NCBI GenBank assembly: GCA_964454675.1
Contig: CAYVUB010000001.1
Coordinates: forward strand, 186,001-250,000
From: CAYVUB01 sp964454675
GTDB lineage: Bacteria; Bacteroidota; Bacteroidia; Flavobacteriales; Flavobacteriaceae
DNA: 64,000 nucleotides
Direction of reading: 5' to 3'
The notes beneath the pieces are model-generated. The model ran no database searches and had not been told where the DNA came from. It saw nothing but the letters and a program-made list of their open reading frames with translations. How positions within the stretch are numbered: position 1 is the stretch's first letter; each line of letters starts with the position of its first letter. The position numbers and the translations under genes are program-made. Below are positions 26,950 to 36,153 of the stretch, one piece after another.

Positions 26950-26978
26950 TGTCACAAATTATTACTAAATTTGTGACA
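26950..26978. promoter_or_regulatory. 29-bp palindromic operator candidate, copy 4
   Basis: Perfect 11-bp arms TGTCACAAATT / AATTTGTGACA around ATTACTA. It ends 17 bp before the ATG of the AbiEi-like gene, where a repressor would block initiation. AbiEi antitoxins are known to bind inverted repeats in their own promoter. Confidence 0.75.
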
Positions 26979-26995
26979 GAACAATCGGAACAAAA

Positions 26996-27592
26996 ATGTC
27001 AAAATCTATTGATAAACAAATACTTAATAAGGTTAAACGCAAAGATAGGGGAACACTGTTTTTTACAGATAGTGTATTAAAAAAGCAGAACCCCGAAGCC
27101 GTGCGTAAGGCTTTGGAGCGTTTGGTAAAATCGGGCAAATTGGAACGGGTTACCACAGGTATTTACGTTCGTCCCGTAATTGACGGTTATATAGGGAAAG
27201 TGTTGCCAAGTATTGAAGAAATTGCTGTTGCCATTGCAAAGAGAGACAGGGCTACAATTGTTCCGACAGGCAGTTATGCAATGTATAAATTGGGCTTGAC
27301 TACCCAAGTTCCTTTAAATATCGTGTATTATACCGATACTTCGGCACGGAAAATAAAAATCGGGAAACAGACTATTACATTCAAAAAAGCGAGTTCAAAA
27401 AATCTTTCTTTCGTTGGCGAAATCAGCACGTTGGCAATTCAGGTTTTGCGGACAATCGGTAAAGACAATGCAACGGACGAAGAAATAGAACAGATAAAGA
27501 AGATTTTGAAAAACGAAAATCCTAAGCACCTGCAACACGATTTGCAATTAGCGCCTGTTTGGATTAGAAAATTGATTACGCCAAATGAGTGA
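26996..27592 (+). CDS. AbiEi-like antitoxin (DUF6088)
   Basis: 198 residues. An N-terminal winged-helix region (SKSIDKQILNKVKRKDRGTL ... VRKALERLVKSGKLERVTTG IYVRP in sequence) is followed by a domain with TIVPTGSYAMYKLGLTTQVP, as in DUF6088/AbiEi antitoxins. In type IV AbiE systems this protein neutralises the AbiEii nucleotidyltransferase and represses the operon. It overlaps the toxin gene by 8 bp (ATGAGTGA), and palindromes lie just upstream. Confidence 0.82.
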   Translation: MSKSIDKQILNKVKRKDRGTLFFTDSVLKKQNPEAVRKALERLVKSGKLERVTTGIYVRPVIDGYIGKVLPSIEEIAVAIAKRDRATIVPTGSYAMYKLGLTTQVPLNIVYYTDTSARKIKIGKQTITFKKASSKNLSFVGEISTLAIQVLRTIGKDNATDEEIEQIKKILKNENPKHLQHDLQLAPVWIRKLITPNE

Positions 27593-27836
27593 GTTTACAC
27601 ATTTACAAGAATGGTTTCAGTTGCCCGATGAAACCAAAATTAGGCTGTTTGCAGAAACAAGTCGGAAAATTGGTTTACCTTCATCAGCAGCCGCAGAAAA
27701 AGATTGGTGGGTAATGCAAACCTTAGCTGTAATTTTTTCGATGGAATGTGCAAACGCTTTGATTTTTAAAGGTGGCACATCGTTGAGCAAAGGTTGGAAC
27801 TGCGAAGCAATCACGAACACCATTAAAAAAATATAA
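27585..27836 (+). pseudogene. AbiEii toxin, N-terminal fragment (interrupted)
   Basis: 83 residues. Ends of the normal part read ALIFKGGTSLSKGWN, including the GG-S/T nucleotidyltransferase motif, then eleven extra residues (CEAITNTIKKI) and a TAA. The extra sequence belongs to a 51-bp insert; the frame continues unchanged at 27852 as the rest of the toxin. The fragment alone lacks the catalytic Asp pair. Confidence 0.8.
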
Positions 27837-27851
27837 AACTATGTGAGTAAT
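27801..27851. repeat. 51-bp insertion inside AbiEii gene
   Basis: 17 codons starting TGCGAAGCAATC and ending GTGAGTAAT, placed between the codons for GW-N and L-IQRFSEDIDLAL. It preserves frame but carries TAA at 27834. The AA-C/T bases repeat on both sides, like a tiny target duplication. Confidence 0.75.
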
Positions 27852-28658
27852 TTGATACAACGATTTTCGGAAGATATTGATTTGGCATTGGACAGAGAGT
27901 TTTTAGGATTTACAGGCGAACTGACTAAAGGCGGCATCAAAAAGTTAAGAAGAAAATCATATCAGTTTATTACGGAAGTTTTTACCGAAGAACTGAAAGC
28001 TAAGTTTGCCGAATTGGGTTTTAAAGATATAACTATTAAACCCCGTGAGGTAGAAAATCACGACCAAGACCCCTTGATTATTGAAATTTACTATAACAAA
28101 CTCACGGAAACAGACACTTATCTGAAACCCGGTGTTTTAGTGGAAGTTGGCAGTCGTTCCTTGAAAGAACCTTTTACACAAAGGACTTTCGGCACGTTTG
28201 TTTCTGAAATTTATACAGACAATCCTTTTACGGACAAACCAATTACCATTCCTGTTGTAAATCCTGAACGGACTTTTCTTGAAAAGATATTTTTACTGCA
28301 CGAAGAATTTCAGAAAAACCCCGGAAAAATAAGAGTAGAACGCCTTAGCCGACACCTTTACGACATTGAAAAACTAAGCCAAACCGAATATGCAGAAATC
28401 GCATTGCAGGACACCGGTCTGTATAATACAATCGTAAAACATCGCAGTAAGTTTACACCAATTTCAGGTATTGACTACGACAAACACAAACCTGAAAACA
28501 TAAAGTTTATTCCGCCTGACAGTTTGCTGCCGCTTTGGAAAAAAGATTATGAGGATATGCGGACAAGTATGATTTACGGAGACCCTTTATTGTTTGACGA
28601 ACTCATAAAACAACTGACAGAATTACAAAAGCGAATAAACACAATCCAACGTTTCTAA
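27843..28658 (+). CDS. AbiEii-type nucleotidyltransferase toxin, C-terminal part
   Basis: 271 residues from a GTG inside the insert. It begins SNLIQRFSEDIDLALDREFL with the metal-binding D-x-D of the AbiEii/AbiGii fold and continues to the usual C terminus (NPERTFLEKIFLLHEEF). The GG-T/S motif needed for nucleotide binding sits in the upstream fragment, so this part alone is probably inactive. Whether two separately made halves reassemble is unknown. Read as one gene, 27585-28658 is a disrupted toxin. Confidence 0.75.
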   Translation: MSNLIQRFSEDIDLALDREFLGFTGELTKGGIKKLRRKSYQFITEVFTEELKAKFAELGFKDITIKPREVENHDQDPLIIEIYYNKLTETDTYLKPGVLVEVGSRSLKEPFTQRTFGTFVSEIYTDNPFTDKPITIPVVNPERTFLEKIFLLHEEFQKNPGKIRVERLSRHLYDIEKLSQTEYAEIALQDTGLYNTIVKHRSKFTPISGIDYDKHKPENIKFIPPDSLLPLWKKDYEDMRTSMIYGDPLLFDELIKQLTELQKRINTIQRF

Positions 28659-28661
28659 TAA

Positions 28662-28757
28662 ATAGCTTTGGACAGACAGATATAGGATATTATGAATGTG
28701 GCTGCAGCAATCGGGCTTATCCTTTCTCTTTTTGTGAAACCGAAAAATGTGACTTAG
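28662..28757 (+). pseudogene. DUF6804 3'-end remnant with stop
   Basis: Reads IALDRQI, stop, DIMNVAAAIGLILSLFVKPK, NVT, stop; aligned with IALGRQMWNVVDVVVAIG the stop replaces the Trp codon. 28710-28738 is a 29-bp exact match to 23157-23185 in the intact gene. It lies just after the toxin and close to the island's right edge. Confidence 0.8.
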
Positions 28758-28846
28758 GACAATGATTTTTTGTAATATTTTTGCAATATACTTGTACGAG
28801 TCAATTACGAAGGTTTATTCGCAAAACAGATAAAGTAAAGGAACAC

Positions 28847-30133
28847 TTAAATTAACTCCAAAATACGCTCTAAAGCCATGCCGCGCGAGCCTTTAATCAA
28901 AATAAATTTGCCTTCAACAGCAGAGGTTTCAAGGGTTGATTTTAAATCGTCAAATGTTTGAAATTGATGAATGTAATCTTTGTGTAGTTTCGTTTTAAAA
29001 AAGTTTTCACCAATTAAATATACGGTTTCAAAAGGATTGTTTTCCAGAAAATTCACTATTGCCTGATGCTCTCGCTCTGCATCAGATCCAAGTTCAAACA
29101 TATCTCCAAGAAACAAGATCTTGTTTGTGTGTTGCAGCTGCCTGAAATTTTCCAATGCGGCAAGCATGCTTGTAGGGTTGGCATTATAGGCATCCATTAA
29201 AATGCTGTTGCCGTTTTGGTTTATAATTTGCGAGCGGTTATTGGTCGGGATATAACGTTCTATTGCGGCTACAATATTTGCGGTGCGTATCTTAAAGTAG
29301 CTTCCTACGGCAATAGCAACTGCAATATTATTAAAATTATAAGTGCCGGTTAAATGCGAATTTATAACACTACTGTCATATTGTAAGCTTACAAACGGCT
29401 GCGATGTAAGTAATTCCATTTGTGTCCCGTTTGCAGATGTCTTTGAGCCGAACAGTTGCAGGTGGTCGTATCCTTTTGTTTGCTGTACCTGTACAGGATC
29501 ATTTTCATTTACAAAAATGATTTTGTTATGTAGTTTTAAATGCGCGTACAGTTCCGATTTTGCTTTAATAACACCTTCAATGCTTCCAAAACCTTCCAGA
29601 TGCGCTTTCCCGAAGTTGGTAATTAATCCGTAATCGGGAAGTGCTATATTACAAAGTGTTTCAATTTCTTTAGGATGATTTGCGCCCATTTCCACGATGC
29701 CTGTTTCGGTTTCCGAAGTCATTCTTAAAAGTGTCAGCGGTACGCCTATATGATTGTTGAGATTGCCTTGTGTAGCCGATGTTTTAAATTGTGTTGACAA
29801 TACGGCGTTTATAAGTTCTTTTGTTGTGGTTTTTCCGTTGCTTCCCGTGAGTGCTATAATGGGTATTTGCAGCTGTTTTCTGTGGTGTGTAGCCAGTTTT
29901 TGAAGTGTTTGCAAAACATCATCAACCAGGATGCATTGCGGGTGGTTACTGTAATGTTTGTCATCAATTACGGCATATTTTGCGCCTGTTTCCAAGGCTT
30001 TTCCGGCAAAAATATTACCGTTAAAATTATCGCCTTTAAGCGCAAAAAACATTGAGTTGGCTGTAATTTTTCTTGTATCGGTTGAAATGTCTCCGCACTC
30101 AAGAAACCGTTGATAAATGTGTTCTGTAGTCAT
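28847..30133 (-). CDS. murF: UDP-MurNAc-tripeptide--D-Ala-D-Ala ligase
   Basis: 428 residues. The Mur-ligase P-loop TGSNGKTTTK is at 96-105, followed by the NNHIGVPLTLLR motif, EMGANHPKEIETL and the C-terminal KGSRGMALE. The enzyme adds D-Ala-D-Ala to the UDP-MurNAc tripeptide in the cytoplasm using ATP, completing the peptidoglycan precursor. Length and motifs match MurF. It follows gldJ on the same strand, an arrangement usual in Flavobacteriia; a terminator separates the two. Confidence 0.95.
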   Translation of the reverse strand: MTTEHIYQRFLECGDISTDTRKITANSMFFALKGDNFNGNIFAGKALETGAKYAVIDDKHYSNHPQCILVDDVLQTLQKLATHHRKQLQIPIIALTGSNGKTTTKELINAVLSTQFKTSATQGNLNNHIGVPLTLLRMTSETETGIVEMGANHPKEIETLCNIALPDYGLITNFGKAHLEGFGSIEGVIKAKSELYAHLKLHNKIIFVNENDPVQVQQTKGYDHLQLFGSKTSANGTQMELLTSQPFVSLQYDSSVINSHLTGTYNFNNIAVAIAVGSYFKIRTANIVAAIERYIPTNNRSQIINQNGNSILMDAYNANPTSMLAALENFRQLQHTNKILFLGDMFELGSDAEREHQAIVNFLENNPFETVYLIGENFFKTKLHKDYIHQFQTFDDLKSTLETSAVEGKFILIKGSRGMALERILELI

Positions 30134-30150
30134 GAATTAAATGTAATAAA

Positions 30151-30178
30151 AAAGTCCTAACGGTTATGTTAGGACTTT
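30151..30178 (-). terminator. Terminator of gldJ
   Basis: Stem AAAGTCCTAAC / GTTAGGACTTT (11 bp) with a 6-base loop; on the minus strand it is followed by T-rich sequence. It lies between gldJ and murF. Confidence 0.8.
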
Positions 30179-30198
30179 ATATTTTTTGATGTTAAATC

Positions 30199-31878
30199 TT
30201 AGTTTCTTGTTTTGTTAGGGCCTTTAGATTTTGAACCCACACGAGACATTGCACATCTGAATCCTATGTAGTCTGTAGCCATATCTTGCGGGAAGTAACG
30301 GCGTTGTGCAGGATCTATCCAATATACTCTGTCTTTCCACGAGCCGCCTTTATAGACACGTACATCGTCATTTATTAAAGATGTCCTGTCATTTGACGTA
30401 TCGTATTGTCTCAATATAACTCCGGCAGAATCCGTTTCAACTTTGTGGCTTGGCGAGTTGTACATTTTTTTTGTTCCACTGTCATCGCCGTTTTCTTCTT
30501 CATTAAAGTTGTCACTAAACTGACGGGATGAACGCTTGTCACCATCTCTGAAGTTTTTGTTATCACTCTTATCAAAGTTGGTTCTTAGGTACGTTTCTGT
30601 TTCGTCAACAGGAACTTGTAAAATTTCTCCAGGCAAATTTCTTGCAACAATTTTACCATTGCTTAAAGTGTCGTAAACAATATCTGCCGAGGTTACAATT
30701 TTAACTGTACCGTCTTCATTGATAGCGTTTTTGGTGTAAACATTTCCTCTGAAATAGTTGAAATCGTTAAACTCGTCATCAACAATTGGTCTGTAAACAT
30801 CGGCAACCCATTCTGCAACGTTACCGGCCATATCGTACAATCCAAAATCATTTGGTTCGTAAGATTTTACTTGTGCGGTAATATCGGCACCGTCATCAGA
30901 CCAGCCTGCAATTCCGCCGTAATCGCCTTTACCTTGTTTAAAGTTTGCCAATTGGTCACCACGGCTTTTTCTTTTTCCCGAACGTGTGTATTGACCGCTC
31001 CAAGGATATTTTTTTCTACCGCGTATCGTGTTGTAGTTTCTTAATTCGTTTAGACCAAGCGCTGCGTATTCCCATTCTGTTTCCGATGGTAAGCGGTATG
31101 AAGGTGAAACGATACCGGATTCTCTTTTTGCATATACATTTATTTCGTCACCGGCTGCGTTGGTTTGTATTCTTCTTCTGCCTCCTTTTAACACATCATC
31201 ATTACCACCGTAAGTTAAAGTAGGTGCATTGATGTATGTGTCTGTGCTAAAGTTAGCATCTGCGGTAACATCAGTAATACGGGCATCTCGTTTTAAGTAT
31301 CCGGAATTTTCAAGGTATAGCTCATTAACCCTGTCAGTACGCCATTTTGCATATTCAACAGCTTGAATCCAGCTTACACCTACTACAGGGTACTCTGCAT
31401 AACCGGGATGACGTAGGTAATTTTCTGTCATCATTTCGCTATAACCCAAACGGTTTCTCCATACTAAAGTATCGGGTAATGCCCCAAGATATATAAGCCG
31501 GTAATTTGGATCATCCGGTGGATATACGCGTTTTAAGTAATCCAGATATTCCAGATACATTAAGTTGGTAACTTCGGTTTCATCCATATAGAATGATTGT
31601 ACATGCTGCTGGTTTGGGGTGTTGTTCCAGTCATGCATAACATCGTCTTGAACTTTACCCATTGTAAACGTTCCGCCTTCTATAAATACCAAACCGGGAG
31701 AAGTTGCCTGCTCTTTAAAGTTGGTATTGTATTGAAAACCTCCGTTTCTATCGTTAATCTTCCATCCGGTTGCTCTGGATTCATTCTTTGATGATGAAGA
31801 TTTACCGCAACTAAACATTGTTAAAGATAGCATTAGGGCTAATAGTATCCTTATATTAAAGATGTTTTTCATATCCAT
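30199..31878 (-). CDS. gldJ: Gliding motility lipoprotein GldJ
   Basis: 559 residues. Lipoprotein signal with lipobox MFSC (MDMKNIFNIRILLALMLSLT MFSCGKSS). The body is a formylglycine-enzyme/SUMF1-type domain (PGLVFIEGGTFTMGKVQDD, YMDETEVTNLMYLEYL, YRLPSETEWEYAALG, FGLYDMAGNVAEWVADVY, IGFRCAMSR). GldJ is an outer-membrane lipoprotein needed for gliding and for stability of the GldK part of T9SS in Flavobacterium. The porU-porV pair on the other side supports the assignment. Start could instead be the Met two codons later. Confidence 0.92.
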   Translation of the reverse strand: MDMKNIFNIRILLALMLSLTMFSCGKSSSSKNESRATGWKINDRNGGFQYNTNFKEQATSPGLVFIEGGTFTMGKVQDDVMHDWNNTPNQQHVQSFYMDETEVTNLMYLEYLDYLKRVYPPDDPNYRLIYLGALPDTLVWRNRLGYSEMMTENYLRHPGYAEYPVVGVSWIQAVEYAKWRTDRVNELYLENSGYLKRDARITDVTADANFSTDTYINAPTLTYGGNDDVLKGGRRRIQTNAAGDEINVYAKRESGIVSPSYRLPSETEWEYAALGLNELRNYNTIRGRKKYPWSGQYTRSGKRKSRGDQLANFKQGKGDYGGIAGWSDDGADITAQVKSYEPNDFGLYDMAGNVAEWVADVYRPIVDDEFNDFNYFRGNVYTKNAINEDGTVKIVTSADIVYDTLSNGKIVARNLPGEILQVPVDETETYLRTNFDKSDNKNFRDGDKRSSRQFSDNFNEEENGDDSGTKKMYNSPSHKVETDSAGVILRQYDTSNDRTSLINDDVRVYKGGSWKDRVYWIDPAQRRYFPQDMATDYIGFRCAMSRVGSKSKGPNKTRN

Positions 31879-32214
31879 TCAGTTAAGTAAGCTGATTTTA
31901 AAAATTAGTGACGCAATATAGTAATTAAACATAAAATAACAACATTTTTTTATAAAATAAGATAAAAAAAAATGCATTTCATCCTTTTTTTTGAACATAA
32001 CAACGGATTTTTATCCGCTTAGTCGATGTATTTTGTTTATCATTAACGATTCAAATATTTATTTATTGTTGTAATTTTGAATAAAAATTTTAAGCATAGC
32101 AAATACTAACACAGGAAGGTGCACGTTATTGATACAATATTATATGGAGCAATTATGAAATGTGTTATGCTTGTACATTTATAATTACATATTGACGAAG
32201 ATTAATTTATTTGA
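31879..32214. other. Divergent promoter region gldJ/porU
   Basis: 336 bp, very AT-rich, between divergent gldJ and porU. A TAATTTTG box at 32072-32079 fits the Bacteroidota -7 element on the plus strand but without a clear -33 partner. Nothing else recognisable. Confidence 0.5.
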
Positions 32215-35200
32215 ATGAAAACATACTTACTCCTTTTATTTGCAGTAGTTTCTTTTTTGGGTTTTTCACAGCAAAAACGCTTTGAAATCGACTGGCAGGG
32301 AACAATAACATTACAAACAAGTTCTTCATCTATTGAAGTTCCTGTTTTTAACAAAGAACATTTCAATTTTGACTATTCAACCGGGATTACATTTTTTGCG
32401 CAGTGGGACATTAATATACCGGTTAATGAAAACTCGGCAGAATTAACCCATGTGGCTTACACTGCTATTTCAGCAGGTGAGTTAAAATCACTTCCGTTAC
32501 ACACCATTCCATCGGCGGTTGAATTTACTCTTAAAAATTCGACAGCAAGAGATAAACGCTATGCTTATTTTGAATTAACTCCTATTATAAATGACAATGG
32601 AGTTTATAAAAAAGTAACGGCTTTTACCATAAATTATAACTCAGGTTCATCCAACAGGACTGCTTATGAACCCGTCCTGTCGTCACAATCTGTACAGATT
32701 ATTTCAAATTCTGTATTGAGTTCCGGTAACTGGTATAAATTTTATGTGGACAAATCCGGAGTTTACAGATTGTCAAAAAGCTTTTTAAGCCAGTTGGGAG
32801 TAAATACCAATACCGATCCAAGAACCATAAAAATATTTGGCAACGGCGGTGCTATGCTCCCTTTTTCAAACGCGTCAAGTTATCCGTTTGATTTAACCGA
32901 GAATGCCATAAAGTTTGTGGGCGAAGAAGACGGTATTTTTAATGATAACGATTATATATTGTTTTATGCCGAAGGACCAAAGGGAAATCCCGATGCCCCT
33001 GCAATAAACACCAATATCAATCCATACACAGACAAATCTTATTATTTTGTGAATGTAAGCAACGGACACGGAAAGCGTATTCAAACCATGCAGCAGCCCG
33101 ATGCACAGGCAGATTATCTGGTTAATACCTTTCAGGATTACCAGTTTTATGAAAAAGACGAATTTAATCTGGTAAGAGTAGGAAGACGCTGGTTTGGAAA
33201 CAGGTTTAATATTGAAAGCGAGCAGCAGTTTGAATTTAATTTCCCTAACCTGATTACAACACAGCCGGCTTTGATAAAAGTCTTTGCGGCTTCAACCGGA
33301 GAGATTCCTACAACAATGGGTGTGCGTGTTAATGGAAATTTAGTTGACACGTTTACTTTTAGTGCTATTGCCTCGCCGGTACTGGCAACCGGAGATTCAT
33401 ACAGCGGTAATGTGGCGGTACAATCACCAACAATTACCGTGGCACTCAACTATAATAATAATGGTGCTCCCTCTGCACAAGGATACCTGGATTATATTTC
33501 TGTTGAAGCTACAAGAGCTTTAGCTTTTGAAGGCAAACAGCTCCTCTTTAAAAATAATCAGGTTGTCACGGCACCTGGAATTGTTGAATATAGTTTGGTA
33601 AACGCCTCAAACGTTCCCGAAATTTGGGATATTACCGATAAGTATAATGTAGGAAGCTACCAAAATACCGGTCAAAATTCAGTATTCAATTTTAAGGCAT
33701 TATCGGGCACGGCAAAAACATATCTTGCCTTAGCGCCGGCAGATTATTATCAGCCATTGCGGGATAACAATACAAGTGTTAGCAATCAAAACATAAAAGG
33801 CACTATTTTTAATAACAATCAAGGACAATTTCAGGATGTAGATTACATTATTGTTGCGCCCAATAATATGGTGTCACAAGCCGAGCGTTTGGCGCAAATA
33901 AACCGAAACCAATACAATCTGAATGTAAAAGTAGTTACACTCAATGAGATTTATAATGAGTTTAGTTCCGGAAATCAAGATGTCGGTGCTATACGCAATA
34001 TGGTCAGGTATGTTTATGAGAATGCCAGCTCACAAGAAAACAGATTAAAATACCTGTGTCTTCTTGGTGATGCTTCGTATGATTATAAAGAGCGAACACC
34101 AAACAATACCAATATTGTGCCGTCATGGCATGCTTATGATAGCTTTAATTTGACAAATTCGTTTATATCCGATGATTTTTTTGGTATGATGGATAGTAAT
34201 GAAGGCACTATGGCAACTTCCGACAAGCTTGATATTGCCGTAGGAAGAATTCTTGCTGATACACCTCAACGAGCCAAAGAACTGATAGATAAAATAGAAT
34301 TATACTACAAAGAAGCATCCTACGGCAACTGGCGAAATAACTTTGTAGTCATTTCTGATGATGTGGATGCGGTTTATGAGCGTGTTTTACAAGAAACCAC
34401 TGATCAAATTGGTAATGATGTTACAGCAAATAAGCCGTTTATTAACGTCATAAAAATACATTCTGATGCATATCAGCAAGAATCATCTGCCGGCGGGCAG
34501 CGCTATCCTGCGGTAAATAAAGCTATCAAAGATGCTATTGAAGTAGGAGCTCTGGTGGTTAATTATTTTGGGCATGGAGGTGAAGACGGACTGGCGAGTG
34601 AACGTATATTTGACAGAAATGACTCTCAAAGTATAAGAAACACCTGTAAATTTAACTGCTTTGTAACCGTTACCTGCGAATATACACGTTTTGACAATCC
34701 GCTCAGGACAACTGCAGGAGAGCTCACTTACTGGAATCCTCAGGGAGGCGCCATCGGATTAATATCAACAACACGGCAAATTCTTGTAAATGTAGGCGTA
34801 ACATTTAACATAGCCCTAAGCCAGTATTTATTTGCGTTTGGGTCAAATGAGCAGGTATCCATGGCAGAAGCGTTAAGGCTTACAAAAGAAAGCCCGGCAG
34901 TTGCGGGAATCCAGCAAAGACGATTGGTATTCTTTATTGGCGACCCGGCAATGAAACTGTCAATGCCAAAACCCGAAGTTAGACTTACGAGAATAAACGA
35001 TGTCCCGCTTGGCGTAGAGAACGATACATTAAAGGCATTGAGCAAAATAAAATTGTCAGGCGAAGTAACAGACCAGTCGGGTAATTTGATGACCGGTTAC
35101 AATGGGATTTTGTCTGCAACGGTATTTGATAAAAATATTCAGCGTCAAACACTTGCAAATGGTAATGTTTCAGAAAACGGTCAAATTATACGCTTAAATT

Positions 35201-36090
35201 TTGAAACCCTTGGTGAAAAGATTTTCATTGGACAGGCATCAATTACCAACGGACTTTTTGAGTTTGATTTTGTAGTGCCAAGAGATATAGGCATTCCTGT
35301 TGATAACGGTAAGGTCAGTTTTTATGCCAAATCAACCACGCCGTTACAGGACAATGCCGGTGCAAGCTTTGATATTCTGGTAGGCGGTATCAACGAAAAT
35401 GCCGAACAGGACAACACAGGCCCGGTTATCAAATTGTATATGAATGATGAAAATTTCGTTTCCGGCGGCATTACAAACGAAGCCCCGACATTATTGGCAA
35501 AATTACAAGACGATAACGGTATCAATACCTCAAGCGGTATAGGGCATGACATCATTGCTATTATTGACGGCGATGAGACAAATCCGTTTGTGTTGAATGA
35601 TTATTATAAAGCCAATGTTGATGATTATACCACAGGCGAAGTGACGTATCCGTTCAGAGATTTGTCGCCCGGTTTGCATACACTCACCCTAAAAGCCTGG
35701 GATGTATATAACAATTCGGCAACGGCAGAAATTCAGTTTGTGGTACACGATAAAGACGAAAAACTGGTCATTACAAACGTGTTGAATTACCCTAATCCGT
35801 TTATTAATTACACAGAATTTTGGTTCAACCACAATAGTTCAGACCCATTGGACGTTTCTATACAGATATTTACAGTCTCAGGAAAATTAGTAAGAACCCT
35901 TAACGGACAAACCGGAGCAGACGGCTGCTGTAATGAAGGCGCATCGTCACTGTCCAGAAATATTGTTTGGGACGGAAGAGATGATTTTGGTGATAAAATA
36001 GGTAAAGGCGTGTATGTCTATAAGCTGAAAGTACGTTCAAATCAACTCAATAAACAGGTAGAAAAAATACAAAAACTTGTCATACTATAA
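32215..36090 (+). CDS. porU: T9SS C-terminal signal peptidase PorU
   Basis: 1291 residues with signal peptide (cut near GFSQQ). The central gingipain-type C25 peptidase domain has the catalytic pair His787 (NYFGHGGEDG) and Cys821 (VTVTCEYTRF). The C terminus (NVLNYPNPFINYTEFWFNHN ... GKGVYVYKLKVRS) is the Por/FlgD-like tail. PorU removes the T9SS sorting signal at the cell surface and joins cargo to lipid anchor. It is followed by porV, the usual order. Confidence 0.95.
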   Translation: MKTYLLLLFAVVSFLGFSQQKRFEIDWQGTITLQTSSSSIEVPVFNKEHFNFDYSTGITFFAQWDINIPVNENSAELTHVAYTAISAGELKSLPLHTIPSAVEFTLKNSTARDKRYAYFELTPIINDNGVYKKVTAFTINYNSGSSNRTAYEPVLSSQSVQIISNSVLSSGNWYKFYVDKSGVYRLSKSFLSQLGVNTNTDPRTIKIFGNGGAMLPFSNASSYPFDLTENAIKFVGEEDGIFNDNDYILFYAEGPKGNPDAPAINTNINPYTDKSYYFVNVSNGHGKRIQTMQQPDAQADYLVNTFQDYQFYEKDEFNLVRVGRRWFGNRFNIESEQQFEFNFPNLITTQPALIKVFAASTGEIPTTMGVRVNGNLVDTFTFSAIASPVLATGDSYSGNVAVQSPTITVALNYNNNGAPSAQGYLDYISVEATRALAFEGKQLLFKNNQVVTAPGIVEYSLVNASNVPEIWDITDKYNVGSYQNTGQNSVFNFKALSGTAKTYLALAPADYYQPLRDNNTSVSNQNIKGTIFNNNQGQFQDVDYIIVAPNNMVSQAERLAQINRNQYNLNVKVVTLNEIYNEFSSGNQDVGAIRNMVRYVYENASSQENRLKYLCLLGDASYDYKERTPNNTNIVPSWHAYDSFNLTNSFISDDFFGMMDSNEGTMATSDKLDIAVGRILADTPQRAKELIDKIELYYKEASYGNWRNNFVVISDDVDAVYERVLQETTDQIGNDVTANKPFINVIKIHSDAYQQESSAGGQRYPAVNKAIKDAIEVGALVVNYFGHGGEDGLASERIFDRNDSQSIRNTCKFNCFVTVTCEYTRFDNPLRTTAGELTYWNPQGGAIGLISTTRQILVNVGVTFNIALSQYLFAFGSNEQVSMAEALRLTKESPAVAGIQQRRLVFFIGDPAMKLSMPKPEVRLTRINDVPLGVENDTLKALSKIKLSGEVTDQSGNLMTGYNGILSATVFDKNIQRQTLANGNVSENGQIIRLNFETLGEKIFIGQASITNGLFEFDFVVPRDIGIPVDNGKVSFYAKSTTPLQDNAGASFDILVGGINENAEQDNTGPVIKLYMNDENFVSGGITNEAPTLLAKLQDDNGINTSSGIGHDIIAIIDGDETNPFVLNDYYKANVDDYTTGEVTYPFRDLSPGLHTLTLKAWDVYNNSATAEIQFVVHDKDEKLVITNVLNYPNPFINYTEFWFNHNSSDPLDVSIQIFTVSGKLVRTLNGQTGADGCCNEGASSLSRNIVWDGRDDFGDKIGKGVYVYKLKVRSNQLNKQVEKIQKLVIL

Positions 36091-36153
36091 TAAAAATTTA
36101 TATTTGCTAATTACATTTGCAGGTTCAAAACTGTAAACAAGAATAAACAACAG

